This document shows positions 15,342 to 24,240 of a stretch of 48,638 nucleotides of DNA, piece after piece. Source of the stretch: UBA1163 sp049513055. GTDB taxonomy: Bacteria > Desulfobacterota > BSN033 > UBA1163. The notes beneath the pieces are model-generated. The model had not been told where the DNA came from and did no database searches. It saw nothing but the letters and a program-made list of their open reading frames with translations. The first letter of the stretch is position 1. Each line of letters begins with the position of its first letter. The DNA is taken from positions 1 through 48,638 of the forward strand of contig JBEKWN010000058.1 in NCBI GenBank assembly GCA_049513055.1, read 5' to 3'. A program made the position numbers and the translations under genes.

Positions 15342-15385
15342 AAAAAAGCCACAAAAGTTTGAACCCACACTTTTGTGGCTTTTTT
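15342..15385 (+). promoter_or_regulatory. Full intrinsic terminator inside the cold-shock gene leader
   Basis: AAAAAAGCCACAAAAGT (15342-15358) and ACTTTTGTGGCTTTTTT (15369-15385) are perfect 17-bp arms with a 10-nt loop, ending in six T. Only 29 bp separate it from the start codon, too little for another promoter, and no plus-strand gene ends upstream. It is therefore probably a conditional terminator of the csp transcript. Confidence 0.7.
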
Positions 15386-15414
15386 AGTAAGGGAAAGAGA
15401 GGAGGTGAGTTGTA

Positions 15415-15621
15415 GTGGCCAAAGGTCGTGTCAAATGGTTTAACGAGAAGAAGGGCTACGGATTCATTTCCAGAGATGATGGAAGTGATGTATTCGTTCA
15501 CTTCTCAGCCATTAAGAAGGATGGATTCAAAACCCTTTACGAAGGCGATGAGGTGGAGTTCGAGATCTCAGAAGGTCCGAAGGGTCCACAGGCGACGGAC
15601 GTGACGGTTCTGGTGGCCTAA
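15415..15621 (+). CDS. cspA: Cold-shock protein, CspA family
   Basis: A 68-residue cold-shock domain protein that binds single-stranded RNA and DNA and melts secondary structure. RNP1 is KGYGFI (in WFNEKKGYGFISRDDG) and RNP2 is VFVHFSAI. The start is GTG at 15415, with GGAGGTGAG upstream. Length is normal. Known CspA-family proteins act as transcription antiterminators, and the leader here holds a perfect terminator hairpin, so autoregulation by antitermination is a reasonable inference. A second strong terminator follows the gene, giving a single-gene transcript. Confidence 0.92.
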   Translation: MAKGRVKWFNEKKGYGFISRDDGSDVFVHFSAIKKDGFKTLYEGDEVEFEISEGPKGPQATDVTVLVA

Positions 15622-15646
15622 GTGGAAACTCGTTAGGCAAAAAGAG

Positions 15647-15681
15647 AAAGAGACCCCAGTTTTACCTGGGGTCTCTTTTTT
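15647..15681 (+). terminator. Rho-independent terminator of cspA
   Basis: AAAGAGACCCCAG (15647-15659) and CTGGGGTCTCTTT (15666-15678) are perfect 13-bp arms with a TTTTAC loop, and a T-run continues to 15681. Confidence 0.9.
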
Positions 15682-15702
15682 GTCTGAAGGAAAGGTTCAT
15701 CC

Positions 15703-16245
15703 ATGGGAGAGATTAAATCCACCTTAGAATTGGCGATGGAGAGAACAAAAAAGTTTGCCATCTCCGAAAAGGAAAAAGAGGAGTTCAAACAAAAGGAGGT
15801 CTTGCAGAAAGCGACCAGCCTCTTTCACCGGTACCGGGAGGGGGGCCTCTCCTTGAATGAAATTCTGAAGCAGATTGAAAGAATGGAGAAGAAGACAGCG
15901 ACCACGGTGAAAGAACTTCTTCTCTCTCAATGGATCGATACCCTCTCTCTGGATAACGATGATAAAAGAACCCTCAAGGGGATTGAATCATTGAAGCAAC
16001 GGAGTATCGATGAGGTAAAACAAAAATTTCACCATCTGCTTTCCCAATATCAAGGTGAAAAGGCGAAGCTTAGAGAGAGGGTGAGGGTTCAATTCGCAGA
16101 GGCCTTGAGAAGAGATGGCATCTATGGGAGCGCGGTGGAACCCAAATTCGAAGGGGGCGAACTCTGGAAAAAAGAAAATGAGAAATTGGATTATTCCAAC
16201 AAGATGAAATTGGAGGAGATCAAAGAACAGTTGAGGGTTTTATAA
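15703..16245 (+). CDS. Conserved hypothetical helical protein
   Basis: A 180-residue, mostly alpha-helical and highly charged protein with no signal peptide or membrane segment. Residues 15-60 (KKFAISEKEKEEFKQKEVLQ and on) and 85-130 look like helical bundles or coiled coils. The tail includes DGIYGSAVEPKFEGGELW, a less charged and possibly structured segment. No domain was recognised. It starts 22 bp behind the cspA terminator with an AAGGAAAGG-type site and overlaps the end of the opposing MBL gene by 6 bp. Confidence 0.7.
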   Translation: MGEIKSTLELAMERTKKFAISEKEKEEFKQKEVLQKATSLFHRYREGGLSLNEILKQIERMEKKTATTVKELLLSQWIDTLSLDNDDKRTLKGIESLKQRSIDEVKQKFHHLLSQYQGEKAKLRERVRVQFAEALRRDGIYGSAVEPKFEGGELWKKENEKLDYSNKMKLEEIKEQLRVL

Positions 16246-16905
16246 GTAAGCATAAAAATTCTGTCGTATGAATTCGAAGTTCTGAAGAACCATCTCCCTC
16301 CCCATCACCATCTCTCCATGGCCCGGAAGCAAGAGCTCCGTATCCAAATGGGACATCCTTTCGATACTTTCCTTTATTAATTTGGAATTGCCTTCCAGAA
16401 AGTCTGTTCTTCCAATGCCGCCATAAAAAACGAGATCGCCGGTGAAGAGGACCTTCCTCTCCGGCCAGTGGATCGAAAGGGAGCCAGGGGAATGACCCGG
16501 GGTCTGGTAGATTTGAAAGAGCTCTTTACCCAAATGGAGCTCTCCTTCCTTCAAATAGAAATCGATTCGAAATTCAGGCATGGGTTGCCTCATCATTTCA
16601 AAGAGGAGTTTCCCACTCTCCAGAAGGTAGCGTTCCTCTTCCTGGTTCATCGCTATCTTGACCGGTTTATTCATAAAGGCTTCGAGGCCTTCAAAATGGT
16701 CTGGATGAGAATGGGTCAGGATGACAAGATCGATCTCTTCCGGAGAAATTCCATCTCCTTCCATCTGATGAAAGAGATTGGGAACATGACGGGAATGGCC
16801 TGGATCGATAAGAACCGTCACCTCTCCACGGACCAGATAAGTATTGCAGTTATTCTCATACGGATCGAGCCACAGATAGGCATAGAGGTCTTTTTCAATC
16901 TTCAT
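16240..16905 (-). CDS. MBL-fold metallo-hydrolase (glyoxalase II-like)
   Basis: A 221-residue metallo-beta-lactamase-fold hydrolase. The metal-binding motif THSHPDHFEG (HXHXDH, about residues 64-73) is intact. TPGHSPGSLSIHW supplies the next histidine, VLFTGDLVFYGGIGRTDF the bridging aspartate, and LLLPGHGEM the final histidine. This fits glyoxalase II-like thioesterases, probably with two metal ions. The substrate is unknown. The start ATG at 16905 follows AAAGAGG. The gene ends by overlapping the opposing hypothetical gene by 6 bp. Confidence 0.85.
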   Translation of the reverse strand: MKIEKDLYAYLWLDPYENNCNTYLVRGEVTVLIDPGHSRHVPNLFHQMEGDGISPEEIDLVILTHSHPDHFEGLEAFMNKPVKIAMNQEEERYLLESGKLLFEMMRQPMPEFRIDFYLKEGELHLGKELFQIYQTPGHSPGSLSIHWPERKVLFTGDLVFYGGIGRTDFLEGNSKLIKESIERMSHLDTELLLPGHGEMVMGREMVLQNFEFIRQNFYAYL

Positions 16906-17000
16906 CCTCTTTCCTTTTTATCAGATTAAAAAGAAGGATTCTATATTGTACTTTTGATAGAATTTCTAATGGGACATTTGCCGCAATGATTCATCATCTT

Positions 17001-17039
17001 AAACCAGTGGCACAGGCAAAGGGTCTGTCCCACTGGTTT
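17001..17039. terminator. Long hairpin downstream of livK, probable terminator
   Basis: AAACCAGTGG (17001-17010) and CCACTGGTTT (17030-17039) are perfect arms, and the interior (CACAG/CTGTC) pairs further. It lies 27 bp past the livK stop. The T-rich tail is clearer on the plus strand (TTTTATTTT), so it may act in both directions. Confidence 0.55.
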
Positions 17040-17066
17040 TATTTTGAATATCGGTCTGTCTGAATT

Positions 17067-18266
17067 TTATTTCATCTCTTTAGGTTTGCGCCAATCTGTG
17101 AGGGCCACTAACCGTTTGTTGGCCACATCTGCCTTAAAAAATTTGACCATCTCGTGAGGAGCATGGCTTTTGGAAGTATAGGTGGCCGGCGGGAAGACCC
17201 CTCCTGTACTAAACTCCTTAAATGTTTCGAGAGCAGCTTTCAGGCTATCTGGGGTTAGGTCTCTCCCCGCACGCTTGAAGGCCTCTCCAAAGAGCATTGA
17301 GACCCCAATTCCATTAACGTAAAGCGAGGTCAATCCGATTTCCGTCCGGTTGTACTTCTGTGCAATTTGACGGACCAACTTGATGCCTGGAGACTCATCC
17401 CACCAGGCACCAACGAAATTGACACCGATATAGTTTTTTGCAGCTTCCCCGCAGGCCTTGACGATCATATCGTCGGTTGCCCAGTTGAAGCCGAAGACAT
17501 GCTTTGGCCAATAGTTATATTTCTCGGCAGTTTTCAAATAGGTGATCGTCGGAGGAAGGAGAAGACAGGTGACAACATAATCCACCTTGTCGTTCATCAG
17601 AGCAAGGACTTGAGAGCTGGCATCCACAGCTCCTGTAGGCAGAGCCAATTCAGAAACCAGGTCAACCCCATACGCCTTCGCCCTCTTTTTCACTGCCTCC
17701 ATTCCCTTAATCCCGTACTCTTTCTTTTCATAGACGACTCCAATGCGTGGATTTTTCTCTTTGAGGTCATTAAAAATATAATCCACAATGCATTCGAACT
17801 GGGCCTCATAAGTAGCGCCCATCGCAAAGATATAAGGTTGGAAGGGATCGTAAAACTCCTTCATCAAGGCATTTGGGATATTGGGCAATTTATATTGATT
17901 GATGTTTTCCAAGTTGGCCATGGTCTGTTGGGAGCCCCCTGTGGTAATGACGGTTAAGACATTGTCTCGTGTGATTAATTTTTTAAGGGCGGCCACAGAC
18001 TTGGGAGCTTCGAATGAATCATCTTCCCAAATGACCTCGATCTTCCTCCCGGCTACTCCTCCCGCGGTATCATTGAGATATTGCAAATAATCGACCATTC
18101 CGGTCCCGTTGGGAAGACCCAAGGCCGCCACAGGCCCTGTTTTGACCAGGATCAATCCCATCTTGATCGTATCCTTGGTCACACCCCGTTGACCGAAGCA
18201 GGGGATAGCCAAAAGACAAACCAAAAAGAAAACCAACAACCCCATCCACATTCCTCTTCCCTTCAT
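17067..18266 (-). CDS. livK: HAAT-type ABC transporter substrate-binding protein, set 1
   Basis: A 399-residue periplasmic binding protein of the branched-chain amino-acid (LivK) fold. The Sec signal peptide covers about residues 1-25 (LLVFFLVCLLAIPCFG). The mature part begins RGVTKDTIKMGLILVKTGPV. The two-lobe type I fold has family landmarks such as GRKIEVIWEDDSFEAPKSVA and GSQQTMANLENINQ. It is the last gene of the first transporter set, after livH and livM. The adjacent acyl-CoA synthetase suggests the ligand is an organic acid, perhaps aromatic or fatty, rather than leucine; this is inference. Confidence 0.88.
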   Translation of the reverse strand: MKGRGMWMGLLVFFLVCLLAIPCFGQRGVTKDTIKMGLILVKTGPVAALGLPNGTGMVDYLQYLNDTAGGVAGRKIEVIWEDDSFEAPKSVAALKKLITRDNVLTVITTGGSQQTMANLENINQYKLPNIPNALMKEFYDPFQPYIFAMGATYEAQFECIVDYIFNDLKEKNPRIGVVYEKKEYGIKGMEAVKKRAKAYGVDLVSELALPTGAVDASSQVLALMNDKVDYVVTCLLLPPTITYLKTAEKYNYWPKHVFGFNWATDDMIVKACGEAAKNYIGVNFVGAWWDESPGIKLVRQIAQKYNRTEIGLTSLYVNGIGVSMLFGEAFKRAGRDLTPDSLKAALETFKEFSTGGVFPPATYTSKSHAPHEMVKFFKADVANKRLVALTDWRKPKEMK

Positions 18267-18308
18267 AAAGCACCTCCTTAAATAAAAAGATTTTGAATGA
18301 GTACTTCC

Positions 18309-19361
18309 TTAATACGTGTACGGCCAATTTTTAAAACTGGTTTTAATTCGACCCCAGATCCCATAGAGTCCATTCGCCTCAAAGATCAGAAAAATCATGA
18401 TCAAAAGTCCAAAGGCAGCGATGTTCCATTCCTCATCATATTTTCCCTTCAGGGCTGGAATGAGCATCTCTGAAGCTCGGGCAATAGCCTTAATCAGTTC
18501 GGGGACGAGGACGATAAAGACGGCCCCAAAGATAGAACCCAGAATCGTTCCCAATCCACCCACAATGATCATTGCCAAATACTGAACAGAAAGAAGCAAG
18601 GTAAAGTGTTCTGGATGGATGTAGCCCATCGTATAACTATACATCGCTCCTGCAATCCCTGCAAAGAAAGAGCTGATGGTGAAGGCCATCACCTTGTAGG
18701 CCGTAATATTGACTCCTATCACCTCTGCAGCGATATCCCGGTCACGAATGGCAATAAAGGCTCGGCCGATTCGGGTGCGGACTAAGTTCTTGATGGCCAG
18801 GACAGTTAGAATGGTCAACACCATGAGAAAATAATACATTTTATTGTCCGAATCCAAGGGATAACCAAAAATGGAAACCTTCGTTACATTAATACCCCGA
18901 ACGCCTCCTGTCAGCTTTCCCCAAGTGATGACTACAAAATCTATCACAACGCCGAAGGCCATTGTGGCCATGGCGAGATAAAGTCCCTTGAGTCTCAGAC
19001 AGGGAATGCCGAGGCCAAAGCCAACGATGGCTGTCACTCCTCCGCTGGCAAGCAAACAAGCCCAGAAGGGAAGGCCAACTTTAGTCGAAAGAATGGCTGT
19101 GGTGTAAGCTCCGATGGCAATGAAGGCGGCGTGGCCCAAAGAAATTTGGCCCGTGTAGCCAATGAGAAGATTAAGTCCCAAGGCAGCGACCACAGCAATG
19201 CAGGAAAGGTTGATCAGATAAATCACATAAGGGTTGCCCCATAAAGGCAAGGTGGCCAGCATCAACAAAAAGAGGGATATCCAGATTCGGATCCAGATGG
19301 TCTGAAACAGTTTGATATCCTCATAATAACTTTCTCGGAATGTCTTGCTTCGGATAGCCAC
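18309..19361 (-). CDS. livM: HAAT-type ABC transporter permease LivM, set 1
   Basis: Inner-membrane permease of about 350 residues with around nine to ten hydrophobic segments. Family motifs: LNLLIGYTGQISLGHAAFIAIGAY written in parts as LIGYTGQISLGHAAF and IGAYTTA, and later AMIIVGGLGTILGSIFGA. The cytoplasmic coupling loop FIAIRDRDIAAEVIGVNI contacts the ATPases. The start is taken as GTG at 19361, directly after the livH stop and behind GAAAGGG; a TTG at 19391 would overlap livH. It pairs with LivH to form the transmembrane channel. Confidence 0.85.
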   Translation of the reverse strand: MAIRSKTFRESYYEDIKLFQTIWIRIWISLFLLMLATLPLWGNPYVIYLINLSCIAVVAALGLNLLIGYTGQISLGHAAFIAIGAYTTAILSTKVGLPFWACLLASGGVTAIVGFGLGIPCLRLKGLYLAMATMAFGVVIDFVVITWGKLTGGVRGINVTKVSIFGYPLDSDNKMYYFLMVLTILTVLAIKNLVRTRIGRAFIAIRDRDIAAEVIGVNITAYKVMAFTISSFFAGIAGAMYSYTMGYIHPEHFTLLLSVQYLAMIIVGGLGTILGSIFGAVFIVLVPELIKAIARASEMLIPALKGKYDEEWNIAAFGLLIMIFLIFEANGLYGIWGRIKTSFKNWPYTY

Positions 19362-19362
19362 T

Positions 19363-20259
19363 CTAGACCCTTTCAATCTCTTCTTTTCCAAAGAGGCCGT
19401 AAGGCTTGAACATCAGCATTAAAAACAGGACCACAAAGGGCGTCACATCCTTCACCCCACCACCAATCATTTGGTCCAAATATCCTCCAGCCAAATTCTC
19501 AATGACCCCAATGGCCAGCCCCCCGATGATTGCACCGGGGATACTTTCCAGGCCTCCCAAGATAATGGCTGGAAAGGCGCTGATCGCTGTGAAGGTCAAC
19601 CCAATGTTGACCACCATCACATTTGCAAGGAAGATACCTGCAATAGCAGCCGTCACAAAAGCAATCCCCCAGACCATGGCAAAGATGCGCTTCGTGCTGA
19701 TGCCCATCAATAAGGCGGTCTCCTGATTATTGGCCGTCCCTCTCATGGCGAGACCCATACGAGAGTATTTAAAAAAGATGAAAAAGATGAACACTAATAG
19801 GGCGGTGCAGATCATGACCCATATCTGTGTCATGGAAAGGGTGGCCCCCGCTAAATGAATCGGTTCCTTCGGGAAGGGAGAAGGAAAGACATAATTGTCA
19901 TGGCCAAAAATGATGCCAGCCATGCTTCTAAGAAAGATGCTCAGGCCGATGGTGATCATGACGACCGCAAAGATGGGTTCACCCAGCATGGGCCTGAGGA
20001 CCACTCTCTCGGTTAAAATACCCAGTAAGGCAGCGATTAAAACGGTGACCAAAGAGGCCGTCAAGAAAGAAAAATGATACTTGGCCATCAGAAAGTAGCA
20101 GAGGAGGGAGGAGATCATGATCACTTCGCCATGAGCAAAATTCAGAATATCCGTGGCCTTGATGATGAGTACAAAGCCCAAGGCGATCAGAGCATAGAGA
20201 CACCCCACGGCAATGCCGCTCGCGAACAACTGAATAAAGAACAATAATCCTGATTTCAC
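19363..20259 (-). CDS. livH: HAAT-type ABC transporter permease LivH, set 1
   Basis: Inner-membrane permease of about 298 residues. Family motifs: GIAVGCLYALIALGFVLIIK, ATDILNFAHGEVIMISSLL near the N-terminus, LAMRGTANNQETALLMGI as the coupling loop, and AFPAIILGGLESIPGAIIGG. The start is GTG at 20259, with AAGGAG 7 bp upstream. A longer frame upstream would run into the acyl-CoA synthetase gene. It lies 22 bp downstream of that gene, so ligase and transporter are probably cotranscribed. Confidence 0.87.
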   Translation of the reverse strand: MKSGLLFFIQLFASGIAVGCLYALIALGFVLIIKATDILNFAHGEVIMISSLLCYFLMAKYHFSFLTASLVTVLIAALLGILTERVVLRPMLGEPIFAVVMITIGLSIFLRSMAGIIFGHDNYVFPSPFPKEPIHLAGATLSMTQIWVMICTALLVFIFFIFFKYSRMGLAMRGTANNQETALLMGISTKRIFAMVWGIAFVTAAIAGIFLANVMVVNIGLTFTAISAFPAIILGGLESIPGAIIGGLAIGVIENLAGGYLDQMIGGGVKDVTPFVVLFLMLMFKPYGLFGKEEIERV

Positions 20260-20281
20260 TGTGTTGCTCCTTGTTTGAAAC

Positions 20282-22078
20282 TTAATACATGGCCTCGATG
20301 ATATCCTTAAATTTTTTCTCAATCACGGCTCTTTTGACCTTCATGGTTGCCGTCAGTTCTTCATCATCCGGGTCCAACTCTTTCTCAAGGATCTTAAATT
20401 TTTTGATCGTCTCAACACGGGAAAAATGCTTATTGACCTCCTCCACTTCCTTTCCGATCAGTTTATTGACATCCGGATGAGTCGCAAGGCTTTTATAAGT
20501 AGTATAAGCGATCTTATTATTCTGTGCCCAGTTTGAAACGTTTTCGAGATCGATTTGAATCAGACAAGAGAGATATTTTCGCCGATCGCCGATCACAATG
20601 GCCTCCTTGATAAAAGGACTGAATTTAAGTTTGTTTTCAATCTCCGAAGGAGCGATGTTTTTCCCACCTGCCGTGATGATGATGTCTTTCTTTCGGTCTG
20701 TGAGGTAGAGAATTCCCTCTTCATCTACCTGACCCACATCACCGGTGTGAAGCCAGCCGTCCACGATCGTGTCTTGTGTGGCCTGCGGATTGCCATAATA
20801 ACCGACAAAAACCAAATCCCCCTTCTGAAAAATTTCCCCATCCTCACCTAATTTAAATTCAACACCTGGGATCGGTTTGCCCACACCACCGACCCTGATC
20901 TCATGGTCTTTCGGCATGAAGGAGATGCCGCTCATCTCTGTCATCCCGTAACATTCACGAACCGGGACCCCTACGGAGTGATAAAACATGATCAGATCAG
21001 GTGAGAGGGGAGCGGCTCCGCTGACGAAGATGCGGGTTTGCAAGAGCCCTAACTGGTTTTTGAGCGCACGGAAGAGGAAGAGATAGGCGACCCAATGCAA
21101 GAATCTCCAATGCAACGGAACAGGTTTATTCTCCAGTCTGTATTGGGAGACCCGTTCACCGATGGGCACCATCGCTTTAAAGATCCATCGCTTGAAGAAG
21201 ACCGCATCCTGCATTCGAATCATGATATTTGAATGCATTTTCTCCCAGATGCGAGGAACATTCAGAAAGGCTGTGGGAGAAATCTCTTTCATATCTTCCT
21301 GGAGGGTGTTGACGCTTTCGGCGAAATTGACGGTGTACCCTACATACATGGGGAAGATTAGCGAAAACATCTGTTCTGCAATGTGGCAGAGAGGGAGAAC
21401 AGAAACGACAGAATCACTCGATCTGAAGTCCAGAATCTGGGAAAGTCCTCTCACCATGCTGATCATCCCTTTATGGCTGATCATGGCTCCTTTGGGGTCA
21501 CCCGTGGTCCCTGAAGTGTAGACGATGATGGCTACTTCCTCCGCTCGCGTTGAGTGGATGCTCTCTTGAAAAAAGTGAGGCATCTGCTCATGCAAGGCCC
21601 GACCCATTTTTTCTGTCTCTTCAAAACCGATGATCAGCGGATCCTTATATCTTCTGAGGCCTTTCATATCAATGACGATCACTTTTTTCAGAAGGGGAAG
21701 TTCATCCTTGACCTGAAGGACCTTATCCACCTGCTCCTGATCTCTCGTGACGACAAATTTGGAATCAGAATTTTTTAGGATATACTTCACCTGGCTGGCC
21801 ACATCCGTCGGATAGATCCCCACGGCAATGCCTAAGAGAGACTGGGCGGCCAGGTCCGCATAAATCCACTCACAACAATTATCTCCCAGGATGGCCACCT
21901 TATCCCCAAGCTCAAACCCCAGAGCTTTCAGTCCCATGGCGAAATCCCTGACATGCTCGTAATAATCCCTCCAAGTCACCCGCTTCCAGATACCAAGATC
22001 TTTTTCGCGGAGGGCCACCCGATCACGATACTGGTTTACGTTTCTCAGAAAAAGTTTAGGGAGAGTATCTTCTTCCAT
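20282..22078 (-). CDS. Long-chain acyl-CoA synthetase (AMP-forming)
   Basis: A 598-residue adenylate-forming enzyme that makes acyl-CoA from a carboxylic acid, CoA and ATP. The P-loop motif is IIVYTSGTTGDPKGAMISHK (about 190-209). Further motifs are VRECYGMTEMSG (A5), WLHTGDVGQVDEEGILYLTDRKKD split as GWLHTGDVG and YLTDRKKDIIITAGGKNIAP, and a C-terminal ELTATMKVKRAVIEKKF carrying the catalytic lysine region. Length and motifs match the FadD15/long-chain group. Lying between livG and livH, it suggests activation of the imported acid straight after uptake. Confidence 0.9.
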   Translation of the reverse strand: MEEDTLPKLFLRNVNQYRDRVALREKDLGIWKRVTWRDYYEHVRDFAMGLKALGFELGDKVAILGDNCCEWIYADLAAQSLLGIAVGIYPTDVASQVKYILKNSDSKFVVTRDQEQVDKVLQVKDELPLLKKVIVIDMKGLRRYKDPLIIGFEETEKMGRALHEQMPHFFQESIHSTRAEEVAIIVYTSGTTGDPKGAMISHKGMISMVRGLSQILDFRSSDSVVSVLPLCHIAEQMFSLIFPMYVGYTVNFAESVNTLQEDMKEISPTAFLNVPRIWEKMHSNIMIRMQDAVFFKRWIFKAMVPIGERVSQYRLENKPVPLHWRFLHWVAYLFLFRALKNQLGLLQTRIFVSGAAPLSPDLIMFYHSVGVPVRECYGMTEMSGISFMPKDHEIRVGGVGKPIPGVEFKLGEDGEIFQKGDLVFVGYYGNPQATQDTIVDGWLHTGDVGQVDEEGILYLTDRKKDIIITAGGKNIAPSEIENKLKFSPFIKEAIVIGDRRKYLSCLIQIDLENVSNWAQNNKIAYTTYKSLATHPDVNKLIGKEVEEVNKHFSRVETIKKFKILEKELDPDDEELTATMKVKRAVIEKKFKDIIEAMY

Positions 22079-22095
22079 GACATCACTCTTCCAGA

Positions 22096-22860
22096 TTAAT
22101 CTTCCCCGCCCAGATAGGCCTCAATGACCTTTGGGTCGGCTTGAATTTCTGCGGGGGTCCCTTCGGCGATCTTGGACCCAAAATTGAGGACCGTAATCCA
22201 ATCGGCGATATCCATCACCATTCCCATGTCATGCTCTACCATGATGACGGTGATCTCCAGTTCCTCTTTGATATCCAATACGAACCGAGCGATATCTTCT
22301 GTCTCCTCCACATTCATCCCGGAGGTGGGTTCATCCAGCAACAGGATCTTTGGATCCATGGCCAAGGCCCGTCCCAGTTCAACCCTTTTCTGAATTCCGT
22401 AAGGAAGGGCACCCACGATTTTTTTCCGAACCTTCTCAATCTCCAGAAAATCGATCACCTCTTCCACCTTTTGGCGATGATGGATCTCTTCCCTCAGCGC
22501 TCTCCCGTAAAAGAAAATGCCTGAGAGAGGTCCTGAGCGGAATCGGTGATGTCGACCCAGCAGCAGGTTATCAATGACATTCATATGGCGAAAGAGTTCA
22601 ATGTTTTGAAAAGTCCTGGCAATGCCAGAGCTCGCTATTCGATGTGGCTTTTCGTTGAGAATGGAATTGCCTTCAAAAAGAATATTTCCTTCCGAAGGCT
22701 TATAGACCCCGTTGATGCAGTTAAAAAGAGAGGTCTTCCCTGCACCGTTGGGGCCGATCACTGCGTGGATCTCCCCTTTTCTGACCTTCATATTGACCTG
22801 TTGCAGCGCGACAATGCCACCAAATTCCAGGGTTAAATTTTTAATCTCGAGTTGATCCAT
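22096..22860 (-). CDS. livG: HAAT-type ABC transporter ATP-binding protein LivG, set 1
   Basis: A 254-residue ABC ATPase. Walker A is GPNGAGKTSLFNCI (about 36-49) and Walker B is KILLLDEPTSGMN, followed by the H-loop VIMVEHDMGMVMDIAD. The signature motif is the altered LPYGIQKRVELGRALA in place of LSGGQ. This divergent signature is seen in the LivG subfamily near fatty-acid ligases. The C-terminal TPAEIQADPKVIEAYLGGED is the usual LivG ending. It is separated from livF by a 283-bp repeat-containing gap. Confidence 0.88.
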   Translation of the reverse strand: MDQLEIKNLTLEFGGIVALQQVNMKVRKGEIHAVIGPNGAGKTSLFNCINGVYKPSEGNILFEGNSILNEKPHRIASSGIARTFQNIELFRHMNVIDNLLLGRHHRFRSGPLSGIFFYGRALREEIHHRQKVEEVIDFLEIEKVRKKIVGALPYGIQKRVELGRALAMDPKILLLDEPTSGMNVEETEDIARFVLDIKEELEITVIMVEHDMGMVMDIADWITVLNFGSKIAEGTPAEIQADPKVIEAYLGGED

Positions 22861-22920
22861 TTTCTGTAGCAGTTTAGCCCTTTAGCTCTTTTGAAAATCG
22901 TATGCCTCCTGGGAACTCTG

Positions 22921-23085
22921 ACCTCCTTGGAGGCTTAAAACTCCAAATTCCAAATCACAAATTCCAAATAAATTCGAAATCCCAATCTCCAATCATCTAA
23001 AACTCTTGTTTGAAATTTCGAATTTTCGGTATTGGAATTTATTTGAGGATTGGTGCTTGTGATTTGGTGCTTGGTAACCCTCCTC
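22921..23085. repeat. AAATTCCAAAT-type palindromic intergenic repeat, copy 1
   Basis: A tract of CAAATTCCAAATCACAAATTC type whose right half is the rough reverse complement of its left half, so it can fold into a long imperfect hairpin. The reverse complement resembles 40352-40490 along most of its length (AGCACCAAAT, AAATAAATTC.AATAC, GGAATTTGTGATTT). It occupies the gap between livF and livG. Confidence 0.55.
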
Positions 23086-23143
23086 TCTTAATTTTCGTTT
23101 CAAATCTTTCAAACAAGCAAATTGATACCGTGTCATTTATCTA

Positions 23144-23950
23144 TTAGGACAACCATCGCTTACGCCGTTTGTAGTGTTTTACTTCAGCATAGCTCTTCTT
23201 CGTTTCCTCATCCGTGATCCCCAGATAAAACTCCTTCACATCCTCGTTCTCCATGAGGTCTTTACAGGGTCCATCGAGGACGACCTTTCCATTTTCCATG
23301 ATATATCCATACTGAGAGAAGTTCAGTGCAATACGGGCATTCTGTTCAATCAGAAGAATGGCTGTTCTTTGGGCCTGGTTAATCGTCTTTAGAATATCGA
23401 AGATTTCTTTGACCAAAAGGGGAGCGAGGCCAAGGGAGGGTTCGTCCAGCATCATCAATTTCGGCCTCGACATGAGAGCACGGCCGATGACCAACATCTG
23501 CTGTTCTCCACCAGAAAGAAAAATAGAAAGTTGATCTCTTCTCTTAGCCAAAATAGGAAAATAACCATAGATCATTTCCAGATCTTTTTTTAATGACGAA
23601 CGATCTGATCTCGTATGGGCCCCGATCATGAGATTTTCAATCACCGTCAAATCATCAAAAACCTTTCTTCCTTCGGGAACCATGGTGATCCCCAACTTCA
23701 CAATCTGATCAGCATCTAATTTGTGGATGGGCTTTCCCATAAATTCAATGGTGCCCTCTTTGAGTTCCCCATTCTGAGTCTCAAGGATCCCGGTGATGGC
23801 CTTGAGAGTCGTCGACTTACCAGCCCCGTTGGCACCCAATAAGGCGATCACCCCAAATTCAGGGACTTGCAGGGAAATCCCCTTTAAAACGAGAATGACC
23901 TCATTATAAACAACCTCGATGTTATTGACTTTTAGCAAGGCATCCATCAT
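23144..23950 (-). CDS. livF: HAAT-type ABC transporter ATP-binding protein LivF, set 1
   Basis: A 268-residue ABC ATPase. Walker A is LLGANGAGKSTTLKAI, the signature is FLSGGEQQMLVIGRALM, Walker B is KLMMLDEPSLGLAPLL and the H-loop is AILLIEQNARIAL. These are standard LivF features; a slightly longer C-terminal tail (EETKKSYAEVKHYKRRKRWL) is basic. The start ATG at 23950 (or 23947) follows AAAGGGTTTA and lies just 8 bp after the stop of the truncated thiolase, so a complete thiolase was once translationally linked to this gene. Confidence 0.88.
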   Translation of the reverse strand: MMDALLKVNNIEVVYNEVILVLKGISLQVPEFGVIALLGANGAGKSTTLKAITGILETQNGELKEGTIEFMGKPIHKLDADQIVKLGITMVPEGRKVFDDLTVIENLMIGAHTRSDRSSLKKDLEMIYGYFPILAKRRDQLSIFLSGGEQQMLVIGRALMSRPKLMMLDEPSLGLAPLLVKEIFDILKTINQAQRTAILLIEQNARIALNFSQYGYIMENGKVVLDGPCKDLMENEDVKEFYLGITDEETKKSYAEVKHYKRRKRWLS

Positions 23951-23958
23951 TAAACCCT

Positions 23959-24240
23959 TTAGCGTTCGACGAGAATGGCTGTACCCACTCCCCCACCGGC
24001 ACAGAGAGAAGAGATTCCTAAACTTAAGCCTTGTCTTTCCATTTCGTAAAGAAGTGTCACCAGGATGCGACAGCCTGTAGAACCTACTGGATGTCCCAGA
24101 GAGATTCCACTCCCATTCACATTTGTGATGTCTCGGTTGAGATCCAGTTCCTTTTCACAACCAAGATAGTTGGCGGCAAAGGCCTTATTGGTCTCGAAAA
24201 ATTGAATATCTTTTAAGGCCAGCCCCGCCCCCTTGGGTGC
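23959..24240 (-). pseudogene. Truncated thiolase, C-terminal fragment
   Basis: An open frame of about 93 codons encodes only the C-terminal part of an acetyl-CoA acetyltransferase. It reads KDIQFFETNKAFAANYLGCE, NRDITNVNGSGISLGHPVGS, TGCRILVTLLYEM and SSLCAGGGVGTAILVER. The catalytic His (GHP) and second Cys (CAGGG) are kept. The N-terminal 300 residues with the acyl-accepting Cys are missing. Upstream of about 24240 the frame meets a stop and unrelated sequence. The complete thiolase at 34594-35772 is a similar but distinct gene. The fragment marks a deletion or recombination junction at the edge of the catabolic block. Confidence 0.85.

Noticed and set aside
22921..23085. CRISPR array
   Set aside because: The repeated CAAATTCC words are irregular in length and spacing and palindromic as a whole; there are no regular spacers or cas genes.
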